The notes under the pieces were generated by a model that did no database searches, was not told the DNA's origin, and saw nothing but the letters and a program-made list of their open reading frames with translations. From NCBI GenBank assembly GCA_947487155.1, contig CANKVS010000030.1, forward strand, positions 1 to 50,787: a DNA stretch of 50,787 bases. The letters run 5' to 3'. Each line of letters starts with the position of its first letter. Position 1 is the stretch's first letter. The position numbers were made by a program, and so were the translations under genes. Positions 34,150-42,831 of the stretch are shown piece after piece. The DNA comes from an uncultured Flaviramulus sp. Lineage in GTDB: Bacteria; Bacteroidota; Bacteroidia; Flavobacteriales; Flavobacteriaceae.

Positions 34150-34902
34150 CTATAGTTCCTTTTTCAAAGTTACACTATTTGCCTGTGCTGTTGGTAACAC
34201 CAACAAGTCTGCAATATTAACGTGTGCAGGTCTAGAAATGGTAAAATAAATAATATCTGCAATGTCATCTGCTTGTAATGGTTTATAACCTTTATATGTA
34301 GCATCTGCCATTTTATCGCCTTTAAAACGCACTTTAGAAAATTCGGTTTCAACCAATCCTGGGTTTATTGCGCTTACTTTAATTCCAAAAGGGTTTAAAT
34401 CGATACGCATACCTTCGGTAATTGCTAAAACAGCATGTTTACTACCACAATATACATTCCCTTTGGGGTATACTTCTTTACCAGCCACAGAACCAATGTT
34501 AATTATATGCCCAGACTTTCGTTCCGTCATTTGAGGAATTATGGCTTTACTTACGTATAATAAGCCTTTTACGTTTATATCCATCATAGCATCCCAATCG
34601 TCAATATTTCCAGATTGTATGGGGTCTAATCCATGGGCATTTCCAGCATTATTTATTAAAATGTCAATTTGCGCAAAATCGCCTTGAAGCGAAGCGATAG
34701 CTTTAAATACTTCAGCTTTATTACGAACATCAAAATTTAATATATGCACATTGGTAAATCTATCTAATGCTTTTTTTATAGTATGTAGGCGCTCTAAACG
34801 TCTTCCGCAGAGAATTAAATTAATACCATGTTTAGCGAATTTGTAAGCTGTTGCATTACCAATTCCGCTTGTTGCTCCTGTAATTAAGGCTGTTTTTATC
34901 AT
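34150..34902 (-). CDS. Short-chain dehydrogenase/reductase (SDR)
   Basis: A 250-aa NAD(P)-dependent oxidoreductase. Motifs are the cofactor loop TGATSGIGNAT (residues 9-19), NNAGNAHG, INIGSVAGKEV and the catalytic YCGSKHA (Tyr/Lys near 152/156). The specificity cannot be deduced. It is the first gene of a leftward string, with the SIR2 gene beginning 1 bp after its stop codon. Its composition and coding quality are better than those of the SIR2 gene, so it may be an older resident. Confidence 0.9.
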   Translation of the reverse strand: MIKTALITGATSGIGNATAYKFAKHGINLILCGRRLERLHTIKKALDRFTNVHILNFDVRNKAEVFKAIASLQGDFAQIDILINNAGNAHGLDPIQSGNIDDWDAMMDINVKGLLYVSKAIIPQMTERKSGHIINIGSVAGKEVYPKGNVYCGSKHAVLAITEGMRIDLNPFGIKVSAINPGLVETEFSKVRFKGDKMADATYKGYKPLQADDIADIIYFTISRPAHVNIADLLVLPTAQANSVTLKKEL

Positions 34903-35100
34903 TTATTAAATACTATTTTAATGTGTTTTATAACCCATTTTTTATAAAAATTAAGATGAGTTTATAAAAATACTTAAAACTAGTTTACTAAAGTTAAATT
35001 GATTACATATATGCTTCTTTTATTTTTAACCAATCATTAACGGGTTTACAAGAATATTTTAACCAATTTTTAACAGCGTTCAAAGAAAAATTTTAACAAT

Positions 35101-35131
35101 TTGCAATGCTCAAATAAGGGCAGTATATTCG
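35101..35131 (+). promoter_or_regulatory. Putative promoter of the Bat operon
   Basis: TTG (35101-35103) and TATATTCG (35124-35131) are separated by 20 bp, matching the Bacteroidetes -33/-7 layout (TTG, about 19-23 bp, TAnnTTTG with one mismatch). The -7 box lies 22 bp upstream of the MoxR ATG. Confidence 0.5.
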
Positions 35132-35153
35132 AGCTTTAAATTTTAAAAAAATA

Positions 35154-36155
35154 ATGGAAGAGACAAGGACAATTGATATTAAAACAATTAACGAGAAGAT
35201 AGAAAAAGAAAGTGCTTTTGTTGATTTACTTATACTAGAAATGAATAAAGTTATAGTAGGGCAAAAACACATGGTAGAACGTTTACTAATTGGTTTGTTA
35301 GGGCAAGGACATATTTTACTTGAAGGTGTTCCTGGTTTAGCAAAAACTTTAGCTATTAATACCTTGGCACAAGCGGTAGATGGTAGCTTTAGTAGAATAC
35401 AGTTTACACCAGATTTGTTACCAGCCGATGTAACAGGAACGTTGATTTACAATATGAAAGTAAATGACTTTTCAATAAAAAAAGGCCCCATTTTTGCCAA
35501 CTTTGTTTTGGCAGATGAGATTAATAGAGCGCCAGCAAAAGTGCAATCGGCATTACTAGAAGCGATGCAAGAAAAGCAAGTTACTATTGGTGATGAAACC
35601 TTTAAGTTGGATAAACCATTTTTAGTAATGGCAACACAAAATCCTGTTGAACAAGAAGGAACGTATCCGTTACCAGAAGCTCAGGTAGACCGTTTTATGT
35701 TAAAAACGGTTATTGATTATCCTAAATTAGATGAAGAACAATTAATAATGAGAGCCAATTTAAAAGGATCTTGGGATAAAGTAAACCCTGTGGTTTCTGT
35801 TTCTCAAATTTTAAAGGCTCAAGAGGTTGTTCGAGAAGTATATATGGATGAGAAAATTGAGAAATATATTTTAGATATTATTTTTGCAACGCGTTACCCA
35901 GAAAAATATAAACTTGCCGATTTAAAACCACTTATTTCTTTTGGGGCATCACCTCGTGGTAGTATTAATTTAGCAACTGCGGCAAAATGTTATGCATTTA
36001 TTAAACGCCGTGGTTATGTTATACCAGAAGATGTACGCGCCGTAGTTTATGATGTTTTAAGACATAGAATAGGAATTACCTATGAGGCTGAGGCCGAAAA
36101 TGTTACTTCAGAAGACATTATAAACAAAATTGTAAACGAAATAGAAGTACCTTAA
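35154..36155 (+). CDS. MoxR-family AAA+ ATPase
   Basis: A 333-aa AAA+ chaperone-like ATPase. Walker A EGVPGLAKT (57-65), Walker B VLADEINRAP (about 118-127) and sensor ATQNPVEQEGTYPLPEAQVDRF are present. MoxR proteins activate VWA-domain partners by remodelling. It is the first gene of the Bat operon, followed by DUF58 and BatA-E, as is usual in Bacteroidetes. The start is the ATG at 35154; a preceding promoter-like pair is visible. Confidence 0.94.
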   Translation: MEETRTIDIKTINEKIEKESAFVDLLILEMNKVIVGQKHMVERLLIGLLGQGHILLEGVPGLAKTLAINTLAQAVDGSFSRIQFTPDLLPADVTGTLIYNMKVNDFSIKKGPIFANFVLADEINRAPAKVQSALLEAMQEKQVTIGDETFKLDKPFLVMATQNPVEQEGTYPLPEAQVDRFMLKTVIDYPKLDEEQLIMRANLKGSWDKVNPVVSVSQILKAQEVVREVYMDEKIEKYILDIIFATRYPEKYKLADLKPLISFGASPRGSINLATAAKCYAFIKRRGYVIPEDVRAVVYDVLRHRIGITYEAEAENVTSEDIINKIVNEIEVP

Positions 36156-36156
36156 T

Positions 36157-36247
36157 TAGTTGGCAGTATTCAGTTATTAGTCTTCAGTACTTACTCAAAT
36201 GTAAAAAAAAAACTGAACACTCATACTGAACACTACATACTTGAAAA
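36157..36247. repeat. Intergenic CAGTATTCAGT / ACTGAACACT repeat cluster
   Basis: The left half contains CAGTATTCAGT and GTCTTCAGT. The right half contains two ACTGAACACT units that are their approximate inverted complement. A shortened half copy (CAGTAATCAGTCTTCAGT) occurs at 42766-42783 between batC and batD. Confidence 0.6.
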
Positions 36248-36286
36248 ATGGATACTAAAGAATTATTAAAGACTTACATTGAATAA
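36248..36286 (+). pseudogene. 13-codon relic resembling the DUF58 N-terminus
   Basis: An ATG at 36248 reads MDTKELLKTYIE then TAA. The DUF58 gene at 37139 begins MSTTKELLKKVRK, and the DNA shared between the two starts (ACTAAAGAATTA.TAAA) is 16 of 17 bases identical. It looks like a leftover of a duplicated gene start, with the unknown membrane-protein gene placed between the two copies. Confidence 0.45.
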
Positions 36287-37136
36287 TAATCAAAATATAA
36301 AAGTTTCTGAAGCTCTTAAAAAAGGACAAAAACGGTTAGTTATACCAAGTGTCGCTTTAATGCTTTTTTTCTTTTTAATTGCTCCAGCAATATTAATGTA
36401 TGTTTTTAAGGATGATAAAAACAGTGCTATTTTCGCAGTAGGCGGAGTGACTAGCATTTTATTTGGTATAATTTCCCCTTTTATTTGGTGGGGTATTAAT
36501 GTTGTGAAATATAAAATTTGGGCTGCAAATAATGTTAAAGATATACATCGATTTTATGAAGAAGCCCAAATAAAAAACCTAATAGATGAAAGGAAGTTTT
36601 TTAAGAGGTTAGAATTAAAAACTACAAAACAAAAAAAGGAACTACAAAGGTTTTATAATAGATTAAAAGCGGAAAAAGTCTTAATAAGAGATGTTAATCA
36701 TGATATTGAAAGAGAAACAATTTTTAAGAGTTCATTAAAGTGGAATATTGTTCTTTTTATTATGTTAATATGTGGAATGGGTTTTTTATATCAAACAGGA
36801 AGATATAATTTAAAAGGCACTTTAATTATTACGGGGATTTTAATAATACTAATAGGGTATGATTTATATAAAATCTTTAGGTATAAATACATTCTTAAAA
36901 TTAATAGCGAAATAATATCTTATAAGGATAATAAAACATTAATTTATTGGAAAGACGTAATTAACTATTTTACTGTTCCAGGGATTCAAAATACACCTTC
37001 AAAATTAATTATCAACACACTTGATAACGAACATGTATTAATATTGGAGAGTTATGGAAAAATTAAGTTAGATAGAATACTAGATGTGTTAAATGAAAAT
37101 AAACATCGATTTGAAATTAATCAATCATCTATTTAA
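36279..37136 (+). CDS. Membrane protein of unknown function inside the Bat operon
   Basis: A 285-aa protein with TTG start (no ATG fits). Four predicted transmembrane helices: about 20-42, 48-72, 153-172 and 178-197. Between the pairs lies a basic, helical cytoplasmic segment (KRLELKTTKQKKELQRF). The C-terminal about 85 residues look like a PH-like beta domain (ISYKDNKTLIYWKDVI). No family is recognised. It is not a usual Bat component: MoxR is normally followed directly by DUF58. Its upstream flank carries a relic of the DUF58 start, suggesting insertion. It ends 2 bp before the DUF58 ATG, so it may be cotranslated. Confidence 0.7.
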   Translation: MNNNQNIKVSEALKKGQKRLVIPSVALMLFFFLIAPAILMYVFKDDKNSAIFAVGGVTSILFGIISPFIWWGINVVKYKIWAANNVKDIHRFYEEAQIKNLIDERKFFKRLELKTTKQKKELQRFYNRLKAEKVLIRDVNHDIERETIFKSSLKWNIVLFIMLICGMGFLYQTGRYNLKGTLIITGILIILIGYDLYKIFRYKYILKINSEIISYKDNKTLIYWKDVINYFTVPGIQNTPSKLIINTLDNEHVLILESYGKIKLDRILDVLNENKHRFEINQSSI

Positions 37137-37138
37137 TA

Positions 37139-38008
37139 ATGAGTACAACTAAAGAATTACTAAAAAAAGTACGTAAAATTGAGATTAAGACACGTCGGTT
37201 GTCTGATCATATCTTTGGAGGAGAGTATCACTCGACTTTCAAAGGGCGTGGTATGACTTTTAGTGAAGTGCGCCAATATCAATTTGGAGATGATGTAAGA
37301 AGTATCGATTGGAATGTAACAGCACGTTATAACGAACCATACGTAAAAGTTTTTGAAGAAGAGCGCGAGCTTACCATGATGCTAATGGTTGATGTATCTG
37401 GGTCTGAATTATTTGGTACAGAACAACAATTTAAAAACGAAGTGGTAACTGAAATTGCTGCAACATTAGCGTTTTCGGCAACTCAGAATAACGATAAAAT
37501 AGGATTGATTTTATTTTCAGATCAAGTCGAGCTTTTTATACCACCTAAAAAAGGACGTTCACATGTACTTCGTATTATTAGAGAACTTATAGAATTTAAG
37601 CCTCAAAGTAAACAAACCAATTTAGCCGAAGCGTTGAAGTTCTTATCCAACGTAATGAAAAAGAAAGCGATTGTGTTTGTGTTATCCGATTTTATTACTG
37701 ACGACTATCATCAAACCATGAAAATAGTTTCAGGAAAACACGATGTAACAGGTATTCGGGTTTATGATAAACGAGAAGAAGACATCCCAAATTTAGGAAT
37801 GGTGCAAATGCAAGATGAAGAAACGGGCGAACTTATGTTAGTTAACACATCATCAAAAAAAGTAAGACTTAATTACGGGAAATTCTATCAAGAAAAAGTA
37901 AATTATTATAAAGAAAGTTTTACTAAATCTGGAGCAGGAACAATAAATTGTCGCATAGACGAAAGCTACGTAAAAAAACTGTTGGGTTATTTTAAACGAA
38001 GAGGATAA
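37139..38008 (+). CDS. DUF58 protein (VWA-like, MoxR partner)
   Basis: A 289-aa cytoplasmic protein with the DUF58 signature: HSTFKGRGMTFSEVRQYQFG, DVRSIDWNVTARYNEPYVKVFEEERELT. A VWA-type domain follows with the MIDAS motif MVDVSGSELFG. This family is the usual client or partner of MoxR AAA+ ATPases. Located in the Bat operon; in most Bacteroidetes it directly follows MoxR, here after an extra membrane-protein gene. Confidence 0.92.
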   Translation: MSTTKELLKKVRKIEIKTRRLSDHIFGGEYHSTFKGRGMTFSEVRQYQFGDDVRSIDWNVTARYNEPYVKVFEEERELTMMLMVDVSGSELFGTEQQFKNEVVTEIAATLAFSATQNNDKIGLILFSDQVELFIPPKKGRSHVLRIIRELIEFKPQSKQTNLAEALKFLSNVMKKKAIVFVLSDFITDDYHQTMKIVSGKHDVTGIRVYDKREEDIPNLGMVQMQDEETGELMLVNTSSKKVRLNYGKFYQEKVNYYKESFTKSGAGTINCRIDESYVKKLLGYFKRRG

Positions 38009-38023
38009 AAAGATTAACGATTT

Positions 38024-39703
38024 ATGATTAACGATTTTAGATATAAGAATTATAATACTAAAAAGGAACAAGCTTCGGTCTTCCGTCTTCCGTCTTCCGT
38101 CTTTTTTTCTTTACTCTTTACTCTTTTTTCTTTTCTCTCTTTCGCGCAAGTAACAGCCTCGATAGATTCTACTTCTATAAAAATAGGTGAGCAAATCACA
38201 TATCATATTCAAGTTGAAACAGATACAACAAGTTTGGTTGTTTTTCCAGAAGGGCAAACCTTTACTCCTTTAGAAGTTATAGAATCTTATAAAGTCGATA
38301 CCTTAAAAAACAACGACAAATACAACCTTATTAAAACATATGGTTTAACACAATTTGATTCTGGGAAATATACTATTCCAAGGCAAAAAATAATAATAGG
38401 CACTAAAACGTTTTTTACCGATTCTTTAAAAGTTGAGGTTAATAATGTACTTATAGATACAACAAAACAAGGTTTGTATGATATAAAACCTATTATTGAA
38501 GTCAAAAAATCTTCAAGTAATTTTTGGAAATATTTACTAGTAGCACTTATAATAATTGGAGCAATTGCCTTTTTAATGTATTGGTTTATATGGCGAAAAA
38601 AACCATTGACAGAGGCTGAAGAAATTGCACTTTTACCACCTTACGACAGAGCTAAATTAGCCCTTAAAAAATTAGACGAAAGTCACTATTTAGAACACGC
38701 CGAATTAAAATCATATTATTCAGAGCTAACAGGAATTATTAGAAAATATTTAGACGAAAAGGTTTACGACCATTCTCTAGAAAGTACTACAGATGAATTA
38801 ATAAGTAGACTGCAATTACTTAAACAGGGAAATCAAATAGATTTAAGTAAAGACACTATAAAAAACATTGAAAGTATTTTAAAACGTGCCGATTTAGTAA
38901 AGTTTGCAAAATCTGCTCCAGATATAGCACTGGCTGAATTAGATAGAAATACCATTGATGCAGAAATAGACCATGTAAAAGAAGTACTGCCCGAAGCATC
39001 AGAAGAAGAAAAGCTTTTAGACGAAAAATACAGAGAAGAATTAGAACGTAAAAAGAAGCGTAAAAAAATAATTATAACGGTTGTTTTAAGCCTATTTCTT
39101 ATTATCGCAATGTTTGTAGGGTTTTCAATAAAATACGGATTTAATTATGTTAAAGACACTATTATAGGTCATGAAAGTATCGAGCTTTTAAAAGGCGATT
39201 GGGTAACTAGCGAATATGGAGTTCCACCAGTAACGGTATCAACACCTAGGGTTTTAAAACGTATGGATCCTCAAATACCTAAAGAACTATTACAACAGGT
39301 AGATATTACTATGTTTGGTTACGGTAGTTTAATAGACAAGTTTAATATTGTAGTAGTCACATCTAAAGTTAAAAATTTAGGTAAAGAAGACAAAATAGAT
39401 ATTAAACAAGCCATAGATGGTAGCTTAAAAACCTTTGAAAAAGCTGGAGCACAAAACATTATTACATTAAACGAAAAGTTTGAAACGCCTAACGGTGCAG
39501 AAGGTCTTAAAGTATATGGAACCTTAGATTTTCCTGTACAAAATTCTGAAAAGTTTGAAAAAGGAAACTATGTAATTCTTGGTTTTACCGCCGAAAATGT
39601 TATCCAGCAAATAGCTTTAAGGTGGCGAGAACACGATGTTTATGCCGATGAGATGGTTGAACGTATTTTAAATTCAGTAGAACTTAAAAAAGAAGAAGAA
39701 TAA
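38024..39703 (+). CDS. BatD-like envelope protein with repeat-encoded leader
   Basis: A 559-aa protein in the slot normally held by a membrane protein between DUF58 and BatA. The leader reads MINDFRYKNYNTKKEQASVF and then a hydrophobic stretch ending LSFAQV; its n-region and core are encoded by 7-bp tandem repeats and a GATTAACGATTT duplication. A BatD-like beta-sandwich domain (about 45-165, ASIDSTSIKIGEQITYHIQV), a membrane helix (about 168-190), a long acidic helical part (EEEKLLDEKYREELE) and a second helix (about 348-370) follow, then a periplasmic C-terminal domain. No in-frame Met exists further down, so this ATG is the only option. Confidence 0.82.
   Translation: MINDFRYKNYNTKKEQASVFRLPSSVFFSLLFTLFSFLSFAQVTASIDSTSIKIGEQITYHIQVETDTTSLVVFPEGQTFTPLEVIESYKVDTLKNNDKYNLIKTYGLTQFDSGKYTIPRQKIIIGTKTFFTDSLKVEVNNVLIDTTKQGLYDIKPIIEVKKSSSNFWKYLLVALIIIGAIAFLMYWFIWRKKPLTEAEEIALLPPYDRAKLALKKLDESHYLEHAELKSYYSELTGIIRKYLDEKVYDHSLESTTDELISRLQLLKQGNQIDLSKDTIKNIESILKRADLVKFAKSAPDIALAELDRNTIDAEIDHVKEVLPEASEEEKLLDEKYREELERKKKRKKIIITVVLSLFLIIAMFVGFSIKYGFNYVKDTIIGHESIELLKGDWVTSEYGVPPVTVSTPRVLKRMDPQIPKELLQQVDITMFGYGSLIDKFNIVVVTSKVKNLGKEDKIDIKQAIDGSLKTFEKAGAQNIITLNEKFETPNGAEGLKVYGTLDFPVQNSEKFEKGNYVILGFTAENVIQQIALRWREHDVYADEMVERILNSVELKKEEE
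38078..38101. repeat. 7-bp tandem repeat GTCTTCC (3.4 units) inside a coding leader
   Basis: Three exact GTCTTCC units (38078-38098) plus GTC. A further 7-bp repeat CTTTACT (2.7 units, 38109-38127) follows. Both lie in the signal-peptide coding region of the BatD-like gene. Since 7 is not divisible by 3, gain or loss of one unit would change the reading frame. Confidence 0.85.
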
Positions 39704-40707
39704 TGCTTGAAGGCATCGAATTTTTAAACAAACAATGGTTCTGGTTGATGCTTGCACTTCCATTAGCCATACTTTGGTATGTATTTAAACATAAAAAGCA
39801 AACAGCAGAATTAAAAATATCTAGTTTAAAAGGATTTAAAGTGACCAACTCATGGTTACCAAAAATAAAGCATTTGTTATTTGCATTACGCCTAATAGCT
39901 TTAGCACTTTTAATTACAGCAATTGCAAGACCACAAACTGTTGATGTGTCTACTAAAACAAAAACAACAAGAGGTATAGATATTATTATGTCTATAGATG
40001 TATCGGCAAGCATGTTGGCTAAAGATTTATCGCCTAATAGATTAGAAGCCTTAAAAAATGTAGCTGCAGAATTTATAAAAGGCAGACCAAACGACAGAAT
40101 TGGTTTAGTAGAATATGCAGGAGAAAGCTATACAAAAACACCAATTACCAGTGATAAAGCTATTGTTTTACGATCTTTAAAAGATATACGATACAATACT
40201 ATTATAGAAGGAGGTACAGCTATTGGTATGGGATTAGCAACCTCTGTAAACCGTTTAAAAGATAGTAAAGCAACAAGTAAAGTTATTATTTTATTAACTG
40301 ATGGTGTTAATAACGCAGGGTTTATAGACCCGAAAATTGCAAGCGAATTAGCAGTTGAATACGATATAAAAGTATATACCATTGGGCTAGGTACAAATGG
40401 TATAGCCTTGTCACCAGTGGCACAAGCACCAGGAGGAGGTTTTCAATATGGCCGTATTCAAGTAGAGATTGATGAAGAATTGCTAAAAGAAATTGCAGAA
40501 GTTACAGGCGGAAAATATTTTAGAGCCACAAACAATAAGAAATTACAAGAAATCTATAACGAAATAAACAAGCTTGAAAAAACAGAAATTGAAGAATTCA
40601 AATTTTATAATTACGAAGAGAAATACAGATCGTTAGTGCTTTTAGCAGGTATGTTATTGCTTTTAGAATTAGCATTACGTTTTACATTTTTTAGAAGTTT
40701 TATATAA
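39703..40707 (+). CDS. batA: BatA-type VWA-domain protein
   Basis: A 334-aa inner-membrane protein. N-terminal helices (about 10-27 and 54-76) precede a VWA domain with the metal-ion-dependent adhesion site DVSASMLAKDLSPNRL and a later VIILLTDGVNNAG strand; a C-terminal helix follows (about 308-325). BatA/BatB are the VWA pair of the Bat aerotolerance system, which MoxR is thought to act on. The start overlaps the upstream stop (TAATG), indicating tight coupling. Confidence 0.92.
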   Translation: MLEGIEFLNKQWFWLMLALPLAILWYVFKHKKQTAELKISSLKGFKVTNSWLPKIKHLLFALRLIALALLITAIARPQTVDVSTKTKTTRGIDIIMSIDVSASMLAKDLSPNRLEALKNVAAEFIKGRPNDRIGLVEYAGESYTKTPITSDKAIVLRSLKDIRYNTIIEGGTAIGMGLATSVNRLKDSKATSKVIILLTDGVNNAGFIDPKIASELAVEYDIKVYTIGLGTNGIALSPVAQAPGGGFQYGRIQVEIDEELLKEIAEVTGGKYFRATNNKKLQEIYNEINKLEKTEIEEFKFYNYEEKYRSLVLLAGMLLLLELALRFTFFRSFI

Positions 40708-40721
40708 GATAAGTTTTTTTC

Positions 40722-40741
40722 ATTTCCGCGAAGGCGGAAAT
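40722..40741. repeat. REP-like hairpin between batA and batB
   Basis: Perfect 8-bp stem ATTTCCGC / GCGGAAAT with a GAAG loop. It lies 15 bp after the batA stop and may set the relative mRNA stability of batA and batB. Confidence 0.75.
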
Positions 40742-40813
40742 CTTTAAATTTTAAATAGTGAATTCGTGGTAAAACAAATTAAAATTAACAAATCCACGAA
40801 AAACAAATAAATT

Positions 40814-41854
40814 ATGTTTGATTTATTAGAAGAAAAAATATGGTTTTGGACATTGCTAATCATTCCAGTGATTATAGTGTTGTTTCTAGTACTTCAAATT
40901 TGGAAAAGAAGTGCGCAAAATAAATTTGCAAACAAGCAAACCATGGGCAGGTTAAGTCCAAACAAATCGGTTTTTAAGTCGGTATTAAAAATTATAATAT
41001 TATGTCTTGCTTTTGCATGTTTTTCTATAGCATTAGTAAATCCAAAAGTGGGAACAAAGCTTGAAACAGTAAAGCGAGAAGGGGTTGATATTGTTTTTGC
41101 AATAGACGTATCTAAAAGTATGTTGGCTGAAGATATTGCTCCAAATCGATTGGAAAAATCGAAGCAATTAGTTACTCAAATCGTTAATAATTTGGCTAGC
41201 GACCGTGTTGGTATTATTGCTTACGCAGGAAAAGCATTTCCGCAATTACCAATTACTACAGATTATGCTTCGGCTAAAATGTTTTTGCAAAATATGAATA
41301 CCAATATGCTGTCTTCTCAAGGTACAGCTATTAATGAAGCGATTAAATTAGCTAAAACATATTTTGATGATGAAGAGCAAACCAATAGAGTTTTAATTAT
41401 TATTTCTGATGGCGAAGACCATAGCGAAGAAGCTGTTGCCATTGCCAAAGAAGCTAACGAGGAAGGTATACGTATTTTTACCATTGGTGTTGGAGATGTT
41501 AAGGGCGGACCTATTCCTGAGAAAAAGAATGGCATTGTATTAAATTACAAAAAAGATAGCCAAGGCGAAACAGTAATAACACGCCTAAGCGAAGAAACCT
41601 TACAAGGCATTGCAGAAGTAGCAAACGGCGCATACATAAATGGAAAAAACACAACCAATGTTGTAGATAATATTAGAGAAATTTTAAACGGTATGGATAA
41701 AACCGAATTTGAAGCGAAGCAATTTGCCGATTTTAAAGATCAGTTTCAGTGGTTTTTAGGTTTAGGAATTTTCTTTTTATTGTTAGATGTTTTCTTGTTA
41801 GAACGAAAAACAGCATGGTTAAAAAAGTTGAATCTGTTTAATGAGAATTTATAA
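40814..41854 (+). CDS. batB: BatB-type VWA-domain protein
   Basis: A 346-aa inner-membrane VWA protein closely resembling BatA: helices about 10-27 and 56-74, MIDAS DVSKSMLAEDIAPNRL, IIISDGEDHSEEA and a C-terminal helix (about 310-330). The conserved IAYAGKAFPQLPITTDYASA segment is typical of the BatB branch. It starts 106 bp after batA, with a REP-like hairpin in the gap. Confidence 0.92.
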   Translation: MFDLLEEKIWFWTLLIIPVIIVLFLVLQIWKRSAQNKFANKQTMGRLSPNKSVFKSVLKIIILCLAFACFSIALVNPKVGTKLETVKREGVDIVFAIDVSKSMLAEDIAPNRLEKSKQLVTQIVNNLASDRVGIIAYAGKAFPQLPITTDYASAKMFLQNMNTNMLSSQGTAINEAIKLAKTYFDDEEQTNRVLIIISDGEDHSEEAVAIAKEANEEGIRIFTIGVGDVKGGPIPEKKNGIVLNYKKDSQGETVITRLSEETLQGIAEVANGAYINGKNTTNVVDNIREILNGMDKTEFEAKQFADFKDQFQWFLGLGIFFLLLDVFLLERKTAWLKKLNLFNENL

Positions 41855-41913
41855 AATTTTTAACGAACACTAATTAAAAGGTTTTATATCTTAGAATTTA
41901 GAACATTTATAAA

Positions 41914-42753
41914 ATGAAGACATTAATTTTCGCAATATCAATTATAATAAGCTCATTTTCTTTTGCGCAAGAAAAGGAAGCGGTATTGGCTCAAAAAAAG
42001 TCAAACGATTTTGTATATGAAGGAAATACTTTAGCTAATGAAGACGATTTTGTTTCGGCCGAAATGGAATATAGAAAAGCCATATCAAAACAGCCATCAA
42101 GCGTTGCAGGAATATACAATTTAGGAAATTCATATTATAAAAAAGGAAATTTTGAAGAAGCATTATATCGTCATCAACAAGCTACAAAAAATGCATCTTC
42201 AAAAGCCGAAAAGCATAAAGCATTTCATAATATTGGAAATATTTTAATGCAAAATAAAAAATGTAAAGAAGCTGTTGAAGCCTTTAAAAATGCATTAAGA
42301 AATAATCCTTTAGATGATGAAACACGTTATAACCTTGGGTTAGCTAAGGCTTGTGCGGAGCAACAAAAAGATCAGCAAGACGAAAACAAAGACAAAGATA
42401 AAAAGGACGAGAATAAAGACGAGGATAAGAAAGAAAACGACGAAAACAAAGACAAAGACGATAAAGAAGGCGAAGATAAAGACGATAAAAAGGACGAAGG
42501 CGATAAGGATAAGAAAGACGGGGAAGATAAAAAAGATGACGAAGGAAAACCTAAAGATGAAAAAGATGATAAAGGAAAAGGAGATGAAAAGGATAAAGAA
42601 AAACAAAAACCAAAGCCTAAACTAGGACAAATGTCTCCTCAACAAATAAAGAGCTTGTTAGAGGCTATGAATAATCAAGAAAAGAAAGTTCAAGAAAAAA
42701 TAAACGCAAAAAAACAAAAAGGCGTTAAAGTAAAAACTGAAAAAGATTGGTAA
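41914..42753 (+). CDS. batC: BatC-type TPR protein with a lysine/aspartate-rich tail
   Basis: A 279-aa exported protein: signal peptide ending SSFSFAQ, then about three TPR units (residues 27-140; AGIYNLGNSYYKKGNFEEAL is the clearest). A long low-complexity segment (about 149-235) is built almost only of Lys, Asp, Glu, Gly and Asn. The last about 45 residues are ordered again (LGQMSPQQIKSLLEAMNNQE). TPR proteins scaffold the other Bat parts. The charged tail length is likely variable, since its DNA is a degenerate GAYAAR repeat. Antisense frames here are shadows of this composition. Confidence 0.9.
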   Translation: MKTLIFAISIIISSFSFAQEKEAVLAQKKSNDFVYEGNTLANEDDFVSAEMEYRKAISKQPSSVAGIYNLGNSYYKKGNFEEALYRHQQATKNASSKAEKHKAFHNIGNILMQNKKCKEAVEAFKNALRNNPLDDETRYNLGLAKACAEQQKDQQDENKDKDKKDENKDEDKKENDENKDKDDKEGEDKDDKKDEGDKDKKDGEDKKDDEGKPKDEKDDKGKGDEKDKEKQKPKPKLGQMSPQQIKSLLEAMNNQEKKVQEKINAKKQKGVKVKTEKDW

Positions 42754-42831
42754 ATAAAAAGCATGCAGTAATCAGTCTTCAGTTAAGTATCCTGCAAGGT
42801 TTCAAAAACTTTGTAGGTTTAATAATTTGAA

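Noticed and set aside
42340..42625. Two open frames (both strands) overlapping batC
   Set aside because: They are composition shadows of the Lys/Asp-rich repeat and encode low-complexity Arg/Lys/Thr or Phe/Ile/Val strings.
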